Below, in pieces: positions 9,086-20,181 of a stretch of DNA of 64,000 bases. Position 1 is the stretch's first letter. Each line of letters starts with the position of its first letter. The notes under the pieces were generated by a model that had not been told where the DNA came from, made no database searches, and was given only the letters and a program-made list of their open reading frames with translations. Origin of the DNA: Liopterus haemorrhoidalis. Taxonomy: Eukaryota > Arthropoda > Insecta > Coleoptera > Dytiscidae. Location: contig OZ020618.1 of assembly GCA_963971575.1 (NCBI GenBank), forward strand, positions 43,724,509-43,788,508, in the 5' to 3' direction. Made by a program: the position numbers and the translations under genes.

Positions 9086-9239
9086 TCGTGTTACAGATAC
9101 TTAAATATACGAACTTAACTAACTAATTTTTCCAATCATCCAATTTTCCATAAAATGTCAGCCTTCAACTCTATGAACCATTATGTCTATTCCACTTAAT
9201 GCTTAACGATTTTAAATATGAAGTTAAAATGGACTCAAT

Positions 9240-10394
9240 GATAATGGACGATAAAATTGACCACAATATTTTGATCAGTACATTTTTTCTCTCGGTATTC
9301 ACTACGACTTTCTCAAATGACTAATTGCATATATAAGTAATAGAAGTCGAGCGGTCACCATTAACGGCTTCACTTCTAATTTCGTAAATATAACTTGCGG
9401 TGTCCCTCAGGAGTCCCAATTGGGGCCAATTTTTTTTAAAATTTATATCAACATGCAAATATTTTGTTATTCGTCAATGATATGAAATTATACTTTCCAA
9501 TTAGGAGGCCATTGGATAACGTTCTCCTGCAATCAGACCTTTATAACGTATACCTTTATTGCCAACAAAACAAATTATGTCGTAACCTCGATAAATGTTA
9601 ATTAATATCATTTACGAGAAACGTACGTTCTTTCTCAATATAATTTTAACGGTCTAGCCGTAGTTTGCTAAAACCAAATAAAGGATAATTAAAAAAAAAA
9701 AAAATTTTAACGGTCAGAATTTAAAACGGTCATTAGTAATTAAAAATCTAGGGGTGCTTCTAGGCTCAACACTTTCTTGTGAACTACATGTCGAATATAT
9801 ATGCGGCAAAGCCCTAAATATGTTAGGTTTTGTAATTCACACTACTAAAAGTTTTAATTCTATAAACGCTTTTAAAAATCTTTACTTTGTGTACGTCTCT
9901 AACATTTTAAACTATTCGGCCGTTATGTGGAATAGTTCGTATGACAAATATTTTTCATACTTGGAAAAATTCAGAAAAAAGTCATTAAGTATTTCTGTTT
10001 TAAATGTAATGTCCAATACGACAACTATAACGATTCCTGTCTCGAAATAAATATTCTACCGCTTCAAAAACGTAATTTTATCTGATATGTTGATGCTTTA
10101 CCAAATAGTTAATAACATAACTTCTTCTAGTGAACTCCTACATCTTATCGAGTTTCGCATCCCTATATACAATATCAGAAGTACAAACTTATTCCAAACC
10201 AGTTCAAAAACAAATTCATTCATCAACTCACCCATCATCTGACTTTCCACTACGTACAATATCTTTTTTTTTCTCATATAGATATTTTCAATTGTTCCAA
10301 ACAAAAATTCCCGACATAGTGTATTCATAAATTGAATGACATACTATAACTGATCTTCAATCTTCATCTATTTAATATAATAAAAATGTAAATA
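9240..10394 (+). pseudogene. Jockey-type LINE, RT and C-terminal relic
   Basis: Fragments in changing frames follow the RT order: DKIDHNILI, then AYISNRSRAVTINGF, ITCGVPQ, LGPIFF, then a longer open part at 9754-10050 with LLGSTLSCELHVEYICGKAL and YVSNILNYSAVMWN. The YADD block is not readable. The 3' end was interrupted by the mariner at 10395, and the LINE's 3' untranslated tail resumes at 11693. Stops and frameshifts are numerous. Confidence 0.8.
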
Positions 10395-11692
10395 CAAGGT
10401 GTCTCAAAAGAAATTTTATATTTATTTAGCTTACTGCGTGAACGCAACGTATCCGAGGGGCGCGGGGATTATGTCAATCGGTAGCCTGGCTCTTGGGAAT
10501 TTAGTCGCTATGGAGCGTTTCTCGGGAGAACACCGCACGTTATGCGTGCGAGAGTTTTACAAAAACGGTGATTCGGCGACTGTAGCGCGTAGAAAATTCT
10601 GCAGTATTCGAGGTTTTCGCCACTAATGATGCGCCAAGCATTCCTCTCATTCGACATTGGGTTAAAAAGTTTGAAGAGACTGGTACAACGCTGGATAAAT
10701 CAAAATCCGGGCGACCTAGGTCATCAAGAACGGTAGAAAACGTGGAGAATGTTAATCAGTCGGTTCGTGATGACCCGAACCTTTCAATTCGGAAGCGCGC
10801 AAGTGCTTTAAATGTGCATAGATCATCATTACATCGCATTATGCACAAAGACCTGCACCCCTACAAAATTCAATTGGTGCAAGAATTAAAGCCCCAAGAT
10901 GCCAGTCAAAGGCTTAATTTCGTAAATCAGGTGATTGAGCGATTTTCAACGTTTACCAACATTTTGTTTTCGGATGAAGCTCATTTTCATCTTAATGGCC
11001 ACGTAAATAAGCAGAACTGCCGCTACTGGAGTGCAACGAATCCGAAATGCAAACATCAGAAACCCCTACATTCGCCTAAAGTGACCGTATGGGCTGCGAT
11101 GTCGGCGCGAGGAATTAACGGCCCTTACTTTTTTGAAGACGAAAGGGGGCGTGCAGTTACAGTGAATTCAGAGCGTTATGTGGAGATGTTAGACAACTTC
11201 TTGGTACCTGAACTGCAAAACTTTCCTGGCTATAACCAAAGAACATGGTTCCAACAGGACGGAGCAACTTCGCACACGTCCAATATGTCTCTGCCACGTG
11301 TTCGTGAAATTTTCTCAGGCAAATTGATCTCCCGGAAATGTGACATAAATTGGCCTCCACGCAGTCCAGATTTAACCCCTATGGACTTTTTCCTATGGGG
11401 TTATCTTAAATCTAAAGTTTACGCCAATAAACCGACTTCACCGACTTGAAAGAAAATATCCGTCACGAAATGGCAGCCATCCCTGAGTCCACCTGCCGAG
11501 ACGTCATAAGTAATTTTACTGTTCAATTAAATGAGTGCCGAGAACGCGAGGGTCTACATTTAGACGATATTATTTTTAAGAAATAAATCCCCAAAAAGTG
11601 TTTTTTAATAATTAATAAACATTTTTTATATATACGGCTTACTTTTTTTTTAATCGATCCACTAAATATAAAATTTCTTTTGAGACACCTTG
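10395..11692 (+). mobile_element. mariner element, 1298 bp, nearly full length
   Basis: Inverted ends CAAGGTGTCTCAAAAGAAAT (left, and inverted at the right) continue for about 29 bp and are flanked by TA at 10393-10394 and 11693-11694. The length and structure are those of a complete mariner. It interrupts the 3' end of a jockey-type LINE, so it is younger than that LINE. Confidence 0.93.
10510..11586 (+). pseudogene. mariner transposase (DD41D-type spacing), two frameshifts
   Basis: The gene would run from ATG 10510 (MERFSGEHRTLCVREFYKNG) to TAA 11584-11586, about 358 codons, normal for the family. One frameshift lies near 10605-10621 and another near 11441; the part between, 10622-11442, is open. 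Motifs in order: helix-turn-helix region, FSDEAHFHLNG (first Asp), WFQQDGATSH (second Asp), WPPRSPDLTPMDFFLWG (third Asp). Forty-one residues separate the second Asp from the TPMD Asp, which would place it in the DD41D group. The C-terminus is DLKENIRHEM to IIFKK. Confidence 0.9.
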
Positions 11693-11800
11693 TATAATAT
11701 TGTAATAACATTGTAACTTTGAATTGTAAATGTGTGCACTTTACTGGGTTAGTTCCGTCTGTGCTCCGATCATAATAAAATAAAATTAAAATAAAAACTA
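11693..11800 (+). repeat. 3' untranslated tail of the jockey-type LINE
   Basis: Sequence resuming after the mariner includes GTGCACTTTACTGGGTTAG and ends in ATAAAATAAAATTAAAATAA, as LINE tails do. It is the distal part of the element begun at 9240. Confidence 0.6.
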
Positions 11801-13052
11801 AATGGATATAAAAAATATTGTAACTAAGAATTCAAATATTTATTAATGAGTCAAGCAAACTTAAACAATATTATGTCAAAGTTTAAGTGCGAATACATAA
11901 GTTCACAGTTTAGACTGTGAGATGGCAGTAAAGATTTCCCATGATATCCCCACAATTTAAAGCAAAACTCTCAAGTTATTAGGTTGGCATTGCACCAAGA
12001 GCAGCCAAAGCCCGCTATCTCCAAAAGCGCAATTTACTTGTGAATATATCTATATGTCTAATATCTAGTATTGTAAATAACACTTCTATTCGCCAAGTTC
12101 TAGGGATAAAAGTACAAGAGACGCTGCAAAAAGAACTTTATTCTTGTATATATTGAATTACATAAATATAAATATTTTTTAGTACAAAAAACTGACTGAA
12201 CTTAAAAATGGTGGTACAAAAAAAAATATATATTTTTTTGTGGATATTCCATTTGAATGTGCCTTTGTTTTATCTTATTCACTATAAACATAGAATTTAT
12301 TCTAACATTTTCATTTGTTTTAATATACCAGAATTTCCACACTTCTGATTTAATGCTTCTGATAGTGCTGTGAACTGAAGCAGTGCTAACGCCAAGAGGG
12401 ATCTGACCCTCCCTAAAAACTGTGGGGCCCTTTTTAAATCTGATTGAAAAGTCACGATTGGCTAATTGAAGTTTAAATATTTAATTGTGCTTTATGGTAC
12501 TTATTTTAAAGGCCTTCTACATAGTTTGTTTCTAAGACTCGCGAGCGGATCGAGCCTGGAAACCGCTTAAATGTTCGCCAGCTGGTTGCTATGATTCTTT
12601 ATTACTTGGGAATAAGAGTTTTTGAATTAAAGTCTGAATTTTACCTAATCTACGTTTAATAATTGTTAAAATGTGAACTTTAAAGATACGTGATTACACT
12701 TAATTTGCAATTATGGACGGCTGCGATTAATCTCATGAAAGCCACAAAACAAAACTTCACAATCACCTTAACACTTCAAAAATAGCCTCTTAATATACAC
12801 ACTCACAGGGTCTATGACCGTTTTCGAGGTTCGGTACATTTCACTGTTAATCGTTTGACAATAATATATAGCCTGTTTCTTTCGTTTAACTAGAAATAGA
12901 TCTTGAATTCTAGTAACTGTTAAAGTTTGACTGAAGCTTTTGATCATTTTGTTAATCAAAAGCCAACTTCAAACATTAAAAAATTAGCTCATGACAACTC
13001 AAGAAAATTTAAATTCCATTTGGTTCCGCTTAAAGTTTTCGAATAGCTTATA
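11801..13052. other. Intergenic, nothing recognised
   Basis: AT-rich sequence with no repeat ends, hairpins or coding similarity that I could identify on either strand. Confidence 0.5.
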
Positions 13053-13856
13053 TCATGAGTTCAAAAAGAAATTACATAAGGGTTGGCTGTGGAAAAATAA
13101 AATAAAGTCTATTGCAAGCTTTATATAACAATTGACTAACGTTTAGGCACAACCTTTGTAATCATTAAAATTGGAGATTATGATTTATTTTTTTAAATTA
13201 TATTGTTTAATATACTCCGAAAGGGTGAACCAGGCCTCATCAGAAAATTTTTTATTAAATTTTGTTGGAACCAGTGGCAATACATAATTCACCTATTGTG
13301 ATCTGCTGGCAGCAACTCATGTAAAGCAAGAATTTTGTATGGAAGAACTTTAAATCTTTTTAAACAATAGTATGGCAAGTTACTAATGATACCAGTCAGA
13401 CAGTGTACGTAGTGATGTACTGGGTTGCTCGTTCATACGTTGACGAACATCACCAACTGTATTTTGAGTACGAACTCTTGGCCTTCCAGTTCTGTCTCTT
13501 ATGAAGAATGCTCCCTGCATCTTGGAATAAATCAACACATCTTCTAAGTGCGCTGTAAAAATCTCCTTCAAGGAAAGCAATACCTGGAAATTGTAGCTGA
13601 AATTCTTCTAAACATGACGCCGCACTGTCAATCCATTCGCCGTTCACTCGAACACAATTTCGAAAATATGATTCAATCATAAATTTTTTGTGTTCTATTG
13701 TAAAAACCATTATAATTGTAGCTTAATTGAATTTTCAATAGAAATTTATGACAACAACAGTTATGACAGTTAATTAATTGACAGTTAAAGCTAGCAGTAC
13801 ACATTATTTTATTTTTCCACAGCCAAACCTTACGTAATTTCTTTTTGAACACATGG
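13053..13856 (-). mobile_element. mariner-like element, internally deleted, 804 bp
   Basis: Inverted ends of about 50 bp share GTTCAAAAAGAAATTAC and GGCTGTGGAAAAATAAAAT and are flanked by TA (13051-13052 and 13857-13858). The transposase start lies on the minus strand just inside the right end. Confidence 0.88.
13383..13710 (-). pseudogene. mariner-like transposase, N-terminal fragment
   Basis: The minus-strand start at 13710 reads MVFTIEHKKFMIESYFRNCV, then NGEWIDSAASCLEEFQLQFP and LRRCVDLF. After a frameshift near 13500 it continues GRPRVRTQNTVGDVRQRMNE and PSTSLRTLS. This is the HTH-containing N-terminal half of a mariner-family transposase. The catalytic half is deleted and the frame runs into unrelated sequence. 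It is a different family from the copy at 10395. Confidence 0.82.
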
Positions 13857-13858
13857 TA

Positions 13859-15784
13859 TAAATGTTTACAATGTTTACTGCTAACCTATAGTTATGATAA
13901 TTTTAAAAACAACTAAACTGCACAGCATAAATTTCAAATGCATAATTCGGGTCAAATATTATAACCCTTAATCTACCCTAATTCCTTCCCATAATAATCA
14001 ACAATAAAAATATTTCACTTTATGATTTGCATTAAATCATTCAGATTAAGAATAATTCTAGTGTTAAACTTATACTTAACAACCATTAATATTTATTATC
14101 ATTAGTATATAGCATTAAAGATAATGCAGCTTTTATATTTGAATTTTAAATTTGATCAAATCAGCTGATTGCGTGAGAGATAGAGTAATAAAGCGTGCGT
14201 AAAGAAATGTAGAAAAACCCGAACACGGAAGAGGTTTGTTTTGGGATAGATCATGAATATATTAAAATAGGATGTCATAAAAAATTGGGGCAAATGTTTG
14301 ATAAAGTTTATTTCAGGTAAAAGTTTAAATAGGACTACATCAGCATATTTTTCTTGGACGCGTTAAAAATATAAATTTGTTATATTTATCGAGGATGTAT
14401 AATTTTCCGTGCATTATGAGAGGAATATAGATTAAACCAGTGAAGATTGTTCAAAAGATATCCAAACTATGCTCTATGTCAGCTGAGAAAAATGTGTGTA
14501 AAAAGATAGCAGCTGTTTTTTCTTGTTTCTGATTGGTTTAGAACACCATCTCTATTACACTGTTAAAATATTGTTTTTAGTCCAAGTTGACAGATGTTCA
14601 GTGCCGTACATTGGAAATATGTATATATAATCCGTCTCAATTTGTAATACGAAAGTGTTGTGGTGTAAACAGACTTTGGCGTATCCGTGTGAACCAATAC
14701 TATGATAATATTATAAATGTATTGTCAATATACAACAAAAAAATAACTTTCCATGTTAGTTACGTATTACAAAATGAGACAGATAATATTATTTATATTA
14801 TTTTATATTTTTCGTACATTTTGTTATTATTTACATATTTAGACTTTTATTTATATTCTTGGCGTAGATTTTATGGAGAAAATTTTCCATGTAATTTATT
14901 TTTACGCAGTTATATATTTTTTAAGTTATCTGACATAAATATTTTTTTAAACATGACAATTAACAGATTAAGACAGAGGACTAATGTGAGGCCAAAAGAC
15001 TAATGTGAGCCCAGCTGATAGTGCCCAAAAAAGAAATTATTGATATAATTTTCAGACCTTCATATATACCTACATATATTTTTCATTTTTATTTACAATA
15101 AATATTTAAATAATAAACTTTAGCTCTAAAGATATATTGTTCGTTTTATTGCTTTATTAAAACTGTTTAGCCAAATCTCTCTTTTTATATATTATTATTA
15201 TTATTAATTAATATTTTTTAAACTTTTTCAAATTTCCCATTATACTGAATTTATGTCGTATAAATAACGTAAGTGTATTATCTGCCTTGTTTATTTCAAT
15301 ATCTTATTAACCAATTCCTTTTTTATATTAAAAAAAAATCACTCGCTAACCCAGTTGTAACTTATTTTAAATTTTCCGCTATACTGTATTTGTCCTGTGT
15401 AAATCGTACTCGGCTCGCAGCGCTATCTACTTTTTTCTAATTTGAAATAGAGTATAGATTATAAAACTTTAAATAACATAGCAAGCCTGTAGCTGCAAAC
15501 GTTAAGTCGTTTGTAAAACAAATCTGAAAAGTGATTTTTTCTATCACCCATAGATTTTCTGTAACAGGCAAATTTATATTTTGCAATATGCAACATTTTC
15601 ATATTGCGTCAATTCACATGTATCTGCGGTAACGGTACACAAGTGGTTAAGATCAGTTTATTCTTGTTCATCGGGTTTAAAAGTATGCTTTAAAATAGAT
15701 TGCGTCCATAAGTAAACTACAGGTATCCGAATCTGTTGCATTTTCTATGTTGTGACTCGAGACTGGTTACTTTTTGAGTTCGAA
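13859..15784. other. Intergenic, nothing recognised
   Basis: Long AT-rich stretch. The 138-codon open frame at 14587-15003 is rich in Tyr, Ile and Phe and has no motif, so I read it as chance. Two weakly similar segments near 15225 and 15365 share an ATACTG-ATTT pattern only. Confidence 0.5.
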
Positions 15785-16305
15785 GTAATTCACTATACAG
15801 AAGGAGTGGCCACTACGTCAGACACTAACTCTTGGACTAAAAAACGTTAGAAGTAAACCACTGATCGATCCCAAAAACATATTCTTCCCACCTTTACATT
15901 CTAAATTGGGCTAAATGAAGAATTTCGTTAAAGTAATCGAAACGGAAGAGGGTTTTTGTATCTAAACAAAAATTTCCGAGAATTAGTGAATCAAAAATTA
16001 AAGAGGGCTCACAAATAAGAGAAATAATGAAAGATGATGTATTTCACAGTATACTAAATGAAGCTGAAATAAAAGCTTAGAGAGCTTATAAAACAGTTGT
16101 TTCAAATTTTCTTGGAAATGTTAGAGCTGAAAATTACAGATATATCGTGAATGAACTACTTGATGCCTACAACGAAATGGGATGTAGGATGTCTTTAAAA
16201 ATTCACTTTCTGACTCTCATCTACATTTCTTCCTAGAAAATCTGGGTGCAGTAAGTGATGAACATGGAAAACGGTTCCACCAAGACATTTCTCGGTTTTA
16301 GGACT
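15785..16305 (+). pseudogene. Unclassified insect repeat protein, copy 1 (C-terminal part)
   Basis: Translating with a few frame changes gives LIDPKNIFFPPLHSKLG, FVKVIETEEGF, QIREIMKDDVFHSILNEAEI, then NFLGNVRAENYRYIVNELLD, MGCRMSLKIHF, ENLGAVSDEHGKRFHQDIS. The same ordered motifs (LGN.RAEN, HIPENLG/ENLGAVS, G.RFHQDI) recur at 22104-22745. From memory this protein is multicopy in many insect genomes but has no name I trust. There is no RT, integrase or DDE signature in what is left. In-frame stops show it is dead. Confidence 0.7.
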
Positions 16306-17442
16306 CGGACTTGCCGAGTCCTAAGAACTCAATTTCCAGAAACCCTACGCATATCCCTAAGCGCGATACGTCGAACGTAGTAAATTAATATCAAAATTCA
16401 AGAGTTGCCGAGGATACTGAATTATTAATTTTCTACATTAGAATTACTCTATTATAATAACAAAATTTTAATATATAGATTTTAATGAAATATTTATTAT
16501 GGCATCCCTTTAATAGTGCAGTTTCTTTTTCAACAAAAAGAAAACTTGTAAAAGTTTATTTGTCAATATCGTAAAAAGTGCTTATCCGAGGTGAATTTTT
16601 TGTTGTTAAGTTGGCAAGTTACGAACTATGAGCTGTCGAGAAGAAAGCAGATGTGAAAAACGCTCTAACAAAATTTATGTGAACGAATAGAGGCAATGAT
16701 TTCAACTGAATTATATAAAATCAAACAAGTTGCGGAATGTTTCATTAGACATTTTTCTCATAAAAAACTTTTGTACGTCTCTTTTGTCTGTATACTTTTC
16801 TATTGTCATCGATTTGTTAGTTTTTATTACTGTTTGAGTTAAGACGCACTCCTAGATCAGTATTCAACAGTAAACTACTCAAAATTAGTTTCGACAGTAA
16901 AAGGTTAATTGTCCAAATTTATTTTCTATTTTGGATTCATAAGAGAGTCATTATGAAACTGAATTGAGTATTATAATGAGTATCATTATGATACTAAACA
17001 TTTTATCTCATAGAATTGGTAAAAGCAGTACAAAAACCTAAATATTTTACAAAACCAAAATTGAGGCTACCTGGTAAAATATAAAACTGCCAAACTAGTC
17101 CAGCCAACTGCTATATATACATACCAAATTCCCTAAGAAGTTGTTTGACTATAAAGTCTATTCTAAATGTTTAAGCGGAACTAAAGCGGAATTTTTATTT
17201 TCTTAAGTTGATTTAATGATTCTTTTGGTAAACAAAATGATCAAAAGCCATATTCAATCGTTAAATATTACTAAATTTTAAAATGTGGTTCCGGTTGTAT
17301 GAAAGAAACGAACTATACAGGAGGTTTACGGTCTTCTTATTTCTTTTTTAATAGGTGATACTACAGGTCAAAAGAAGGCAAATACCTTAAAACACCTTAG
17401 TAAAAGTTTTATAATAAAAGAGATATAATTTTTTTTAATTTT
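16306..17442. other. Intergenic, nothing recognised
   Basis: No coding or repeat signal was identified. It lies between the unclassified protein relic and the foldback repeats. Confidence 0.5.
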
Positions 17443-18540
17443 GTGGGTATTCCGCCATAACTGTCCAAATATTTATCCAATAAAAAATGCATTTAGACAA
17501 AATATTTGTCTTCTTATTCTTAACAATATTTGTAATGTAAGATTTTGCTGTTAAGTTAATAATAAGGGAGTAATTTAACCTAACCCAAAAAAATTTAATT
17601 TACTCCCTTACTATTAACAGCAAAAATTTAAATAACTAATATTGTTAAGAATAAGAAGACAAATCTTTTATCTAAATGCATTTTTTTGATTGGATAAATA
17701 TTCGGAGAGTTAGGACGGAAAACCCCGAAAATTTAAATTTGAATTACGCCCTTATTGGGTGCATTCGAGTTGTACAGAGTAGAGCGAGCGCTGAGCGAAC
17801 AGTTGATGGTGACGTCATGAAGAGAGCACTAACGGAGCGAGCGTTCTTGTGACGTAATGTTTATAAAATCTAACCCTACAATTTTAGGCGGCGTTTTTAC
17901 TGTCAGATTAGTTCACGTCAGTCATGAATCAAAATTATATACCTCGGTACTTCCTTGATTTTTTTTCAATGATGAAGAAATAAAATTAATTAAAAATTAA
18001 ATAATAATTAATGAATTAATTTAATGAATTTTTTCCATTTTAATTTTATGCACGGTGTATTTTAATAATTTTTTTGCTGTTTACAGAACGTCACAAATAC
18101 ATAAAATGGCCGTTCTCTGTAGCTATAGACAAATAACAATATTATTTGTCTATTGTTATTTGTCTAAGGCTATTATTTTTATTTTATTTATAATTTAAGT
18201 TTAAACTTTCATTTCTTTCCCGCCGTTCCCCCACTTTTTTAAGTCATACTCCATATGCTCGGTCTTAAAACCCCGAACACATAGAGCGCACTCTAAATGC
18301 TCGCTCGATCGCAAAACGAATGCAATTGAGTGTACTCCGAGCGTCAAATCGAACACGTTTGAGTGTACAGATCGTGCTCGGAACGCTCGGAGCGTCAAAT
18401 CGAATGTACCCATTATTGACTTAACAGCAAAAACTTATATTACAAATATTGTTAAAAATAAAAAGACACATATTTTATCAAAATGCATTTTTTTTATTGG
18501 ATAAATATTTGGAGAGTTATGGCGGAAAAACCCCAAAAAT
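17443..18540. repeat. Inverted plus direct repeats of a ~140-bp unit
   Basis: A unit carrying CTATTAACAGCAAAAATTTA-like sequence, then AATATTGTTAAGAATAAGAA, ATGCATTTTT and GGATAAATATT-GGAGAGTTA-GGCGGAAAA appears three times: inverted at 17443-17590, direct at 17590-17745, and direct again at 17738-17756 joined to 18415-18540. The first two make a foldback of about 130-bp arms around ACTCCCTTA. The third is split by the 655-bp element. It probably belongs to a foldback or MITE family; class unknown. Confidence 0.8.
17757..18411. mobile_element. Non-autonomous DNA element, 655 bp, GGGTGCATTCGA ends
   Basis: The ends GGGTGCATTCGAGTTG and, inverted, GGGTACATTCGATTTG are flanked by ATT (17754-17756 and 18412-18414). 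It interrupts a direct-repeat copy whose intact sibling shows the empty site. The GGG start and 3-bp target suggest PIF/Harbinger. Subterminal GAGCGTCAAATCGAA occurs twice near the right end (about 18340 and 18390), and a palindrome of ATTTGTCTATTGTTATTTGT type lies near 18124-18167. No transposase. Confidence 0.75.
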
Positions 18541-18670
18541 TTCCACCCCAAAACAGAAAAAATATTTCAACAAAGAAATCTACTATAATCCATTTAGCTT
18601 CAAAACTCGATATTATTAAGTTAGCTGGAAACATATTGTCTAGAATATATTCAAATTCGGTATTTCCGAC

Positions 18671-20181
18671 AACGAATATATCGAAGACAACGAAGACGGA
18701 GAAATTATTAATCAGGCCAAGGATAATACTCTAAAAGTAGCAATGAAAAAATCAATTCATAGATTTCTTGAGGAACCTGAGGAAAAAATATCAAATCCAA
18801 AGACATTGAAGGCTGAATTTTCAGTATTTGAGGCCACTAATAAAAGAACAAAGAATTTGGAGTTATTATTTGATGCCCGATTCTAAAATACATCCCATGA
18901 TAGCACTGGTATGGAATAACGAATCCATGCCAAAGAACTGGAAAGAGGGGTTGATTATTAAACTACCTAAAAAGGGCAACTTACAAGAGTGCAGTAACTG
19001 GAGAGGTATAACACTTCTTAATGTTATAACCAAAGTTCTATCTAAAATCTTACTCAACAGAATTGCAGAGAAACTAGAGAAACGTATGCGTCGTGAGCAA
19101 GCTGGTTTTCGCCCTGGCCGATCCTGTATTGACCACATTAATACATTGCGCATAATTATTGAACAATCAGTAGAGTGGCAGGCACCACTCTATCTGGTTT
19201 TCATAGACTTTAAGCAAGCATTCGACAGGGTCAGTCAAGAGGCACTCTGGAATATCTTGGATTATGTTGGGGTCCCTACTAAAATAATTAACCTCATAAA
19301 AGAACTATACCGTGAAGCAAGTTCGCAAGTTGTGCATAATGGGATGAGAAGTAAAAGTATTACCGTCAAAAGCGGAGTTAAGCAAGGCTGCCTACTATCT
19401 CCTCTACTATTTAATACCGTTTTGGACTGGGTTCTTCGTAATGCTCTCACAGAACACAAAGGCATACAGTGGGACTTCCAAAACCGTTTGGAAGATTTGA
19501 GCTATGCGGACGATATATGCCTTCTTTCACATAATTATGAAGATATGCAAGCCAAACTTGAAAGTATAAGTACTTTGGCAAATTAAGTTGGCTTATGCAT
19601 AAATATAAGGAAAACCAAAGTAATGCGGATTGGTACCAATAACGTCAACAGATTTTACATTAACGGCGAAGTCTTAGAAGATGTGGAAAAATTCTGCTAC
19701 CTCGGTAGTGCAATAACGAGAGATGGAGGAACTACAAGGGACGTGAACACCAGAATACTTAAAGCTCAACAAGCTTTCGGCTTGTTGAAAGAAGTCTGGA
19801 AATCCAATAAGATCTCTCGTAACTAAGGTACGCATATTTAAAACCAATGTAAAATCAGTTCTGATGTATGGCTGCGAAACTTGGAAAGTCACTAAAGAAA
19901 TTACTCATAAACTCCAAGTTTTTATTAACAGATGTCTGCGCAGAATTTTTCGCATTACTTGGTCAGATCATATTCCCAATACTCATCTTTGGGAATCGAC
20001 AGCACAAAAACCTATCCACTTGGAAATTCAGGCAAGAAAGTGGAACTGGATTGGGCATACCCTCCGGAAGGCAGTAAACGGAAATATTGTAACTAAATTA
20101 ACAACAAGATTAAGTAATCGTTCTGTGGACTTTTTATGTTTTTTGAAATCATATTTTCTGCAAAAGGCACTAAATGAATAA
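18671..20181 (+). pseudogene. hAT transposase C-terminal region split by a LINE
   Basis: Two pieces: 18671-18882 reads VAMKKSIHRFLEEPEEK and EFSVFEATNKRTKNLELLFD, and 20088-20178 reads VTKLTTRLSNRSVDFLCFLK then SYF. In hAT transposases these lie close together in the C-terminal dimerisation region, with a conserved IPPTSVE-ERAFS block between them. That block is missing where the LINE sits, so it was lost or decayed. The upstream RNase-H-like core is not visible. Confidence 0.75.
18883..20087 (+). pseudogene. LINE reverse transcriptase relic, 5'-truncated
   Basis: The main open part, to 19586, holds the RT palm and fingers in order: LIIKLPKKGN, WRGITLLNVITKVLSKILLN, EQAGFRPGRSCIDHI, YLVFIDFKQAFDRV, GVKQGCLLSPLLFN and the catalytic YADD at about 19505. 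It goes on, after a stop, with KTKVMRIGTNNV, EKFCYLGSAI, a stop near 19823, and YGCETWKVT to WIGHTLRK. Clade uncertain; the motif wording resembles RTE-X or CR1/L2-like elements. No endonuclease domain remains. Confidence 0.85.

Noticed and set aside
14587..15003. A 138-codon open frame with many aromatic and hydrophobic residues
   Set aside because: Its composition simply reflects AT-rich DNA; there is no motif, no homologous family that I recognise and no supporting neighbour.
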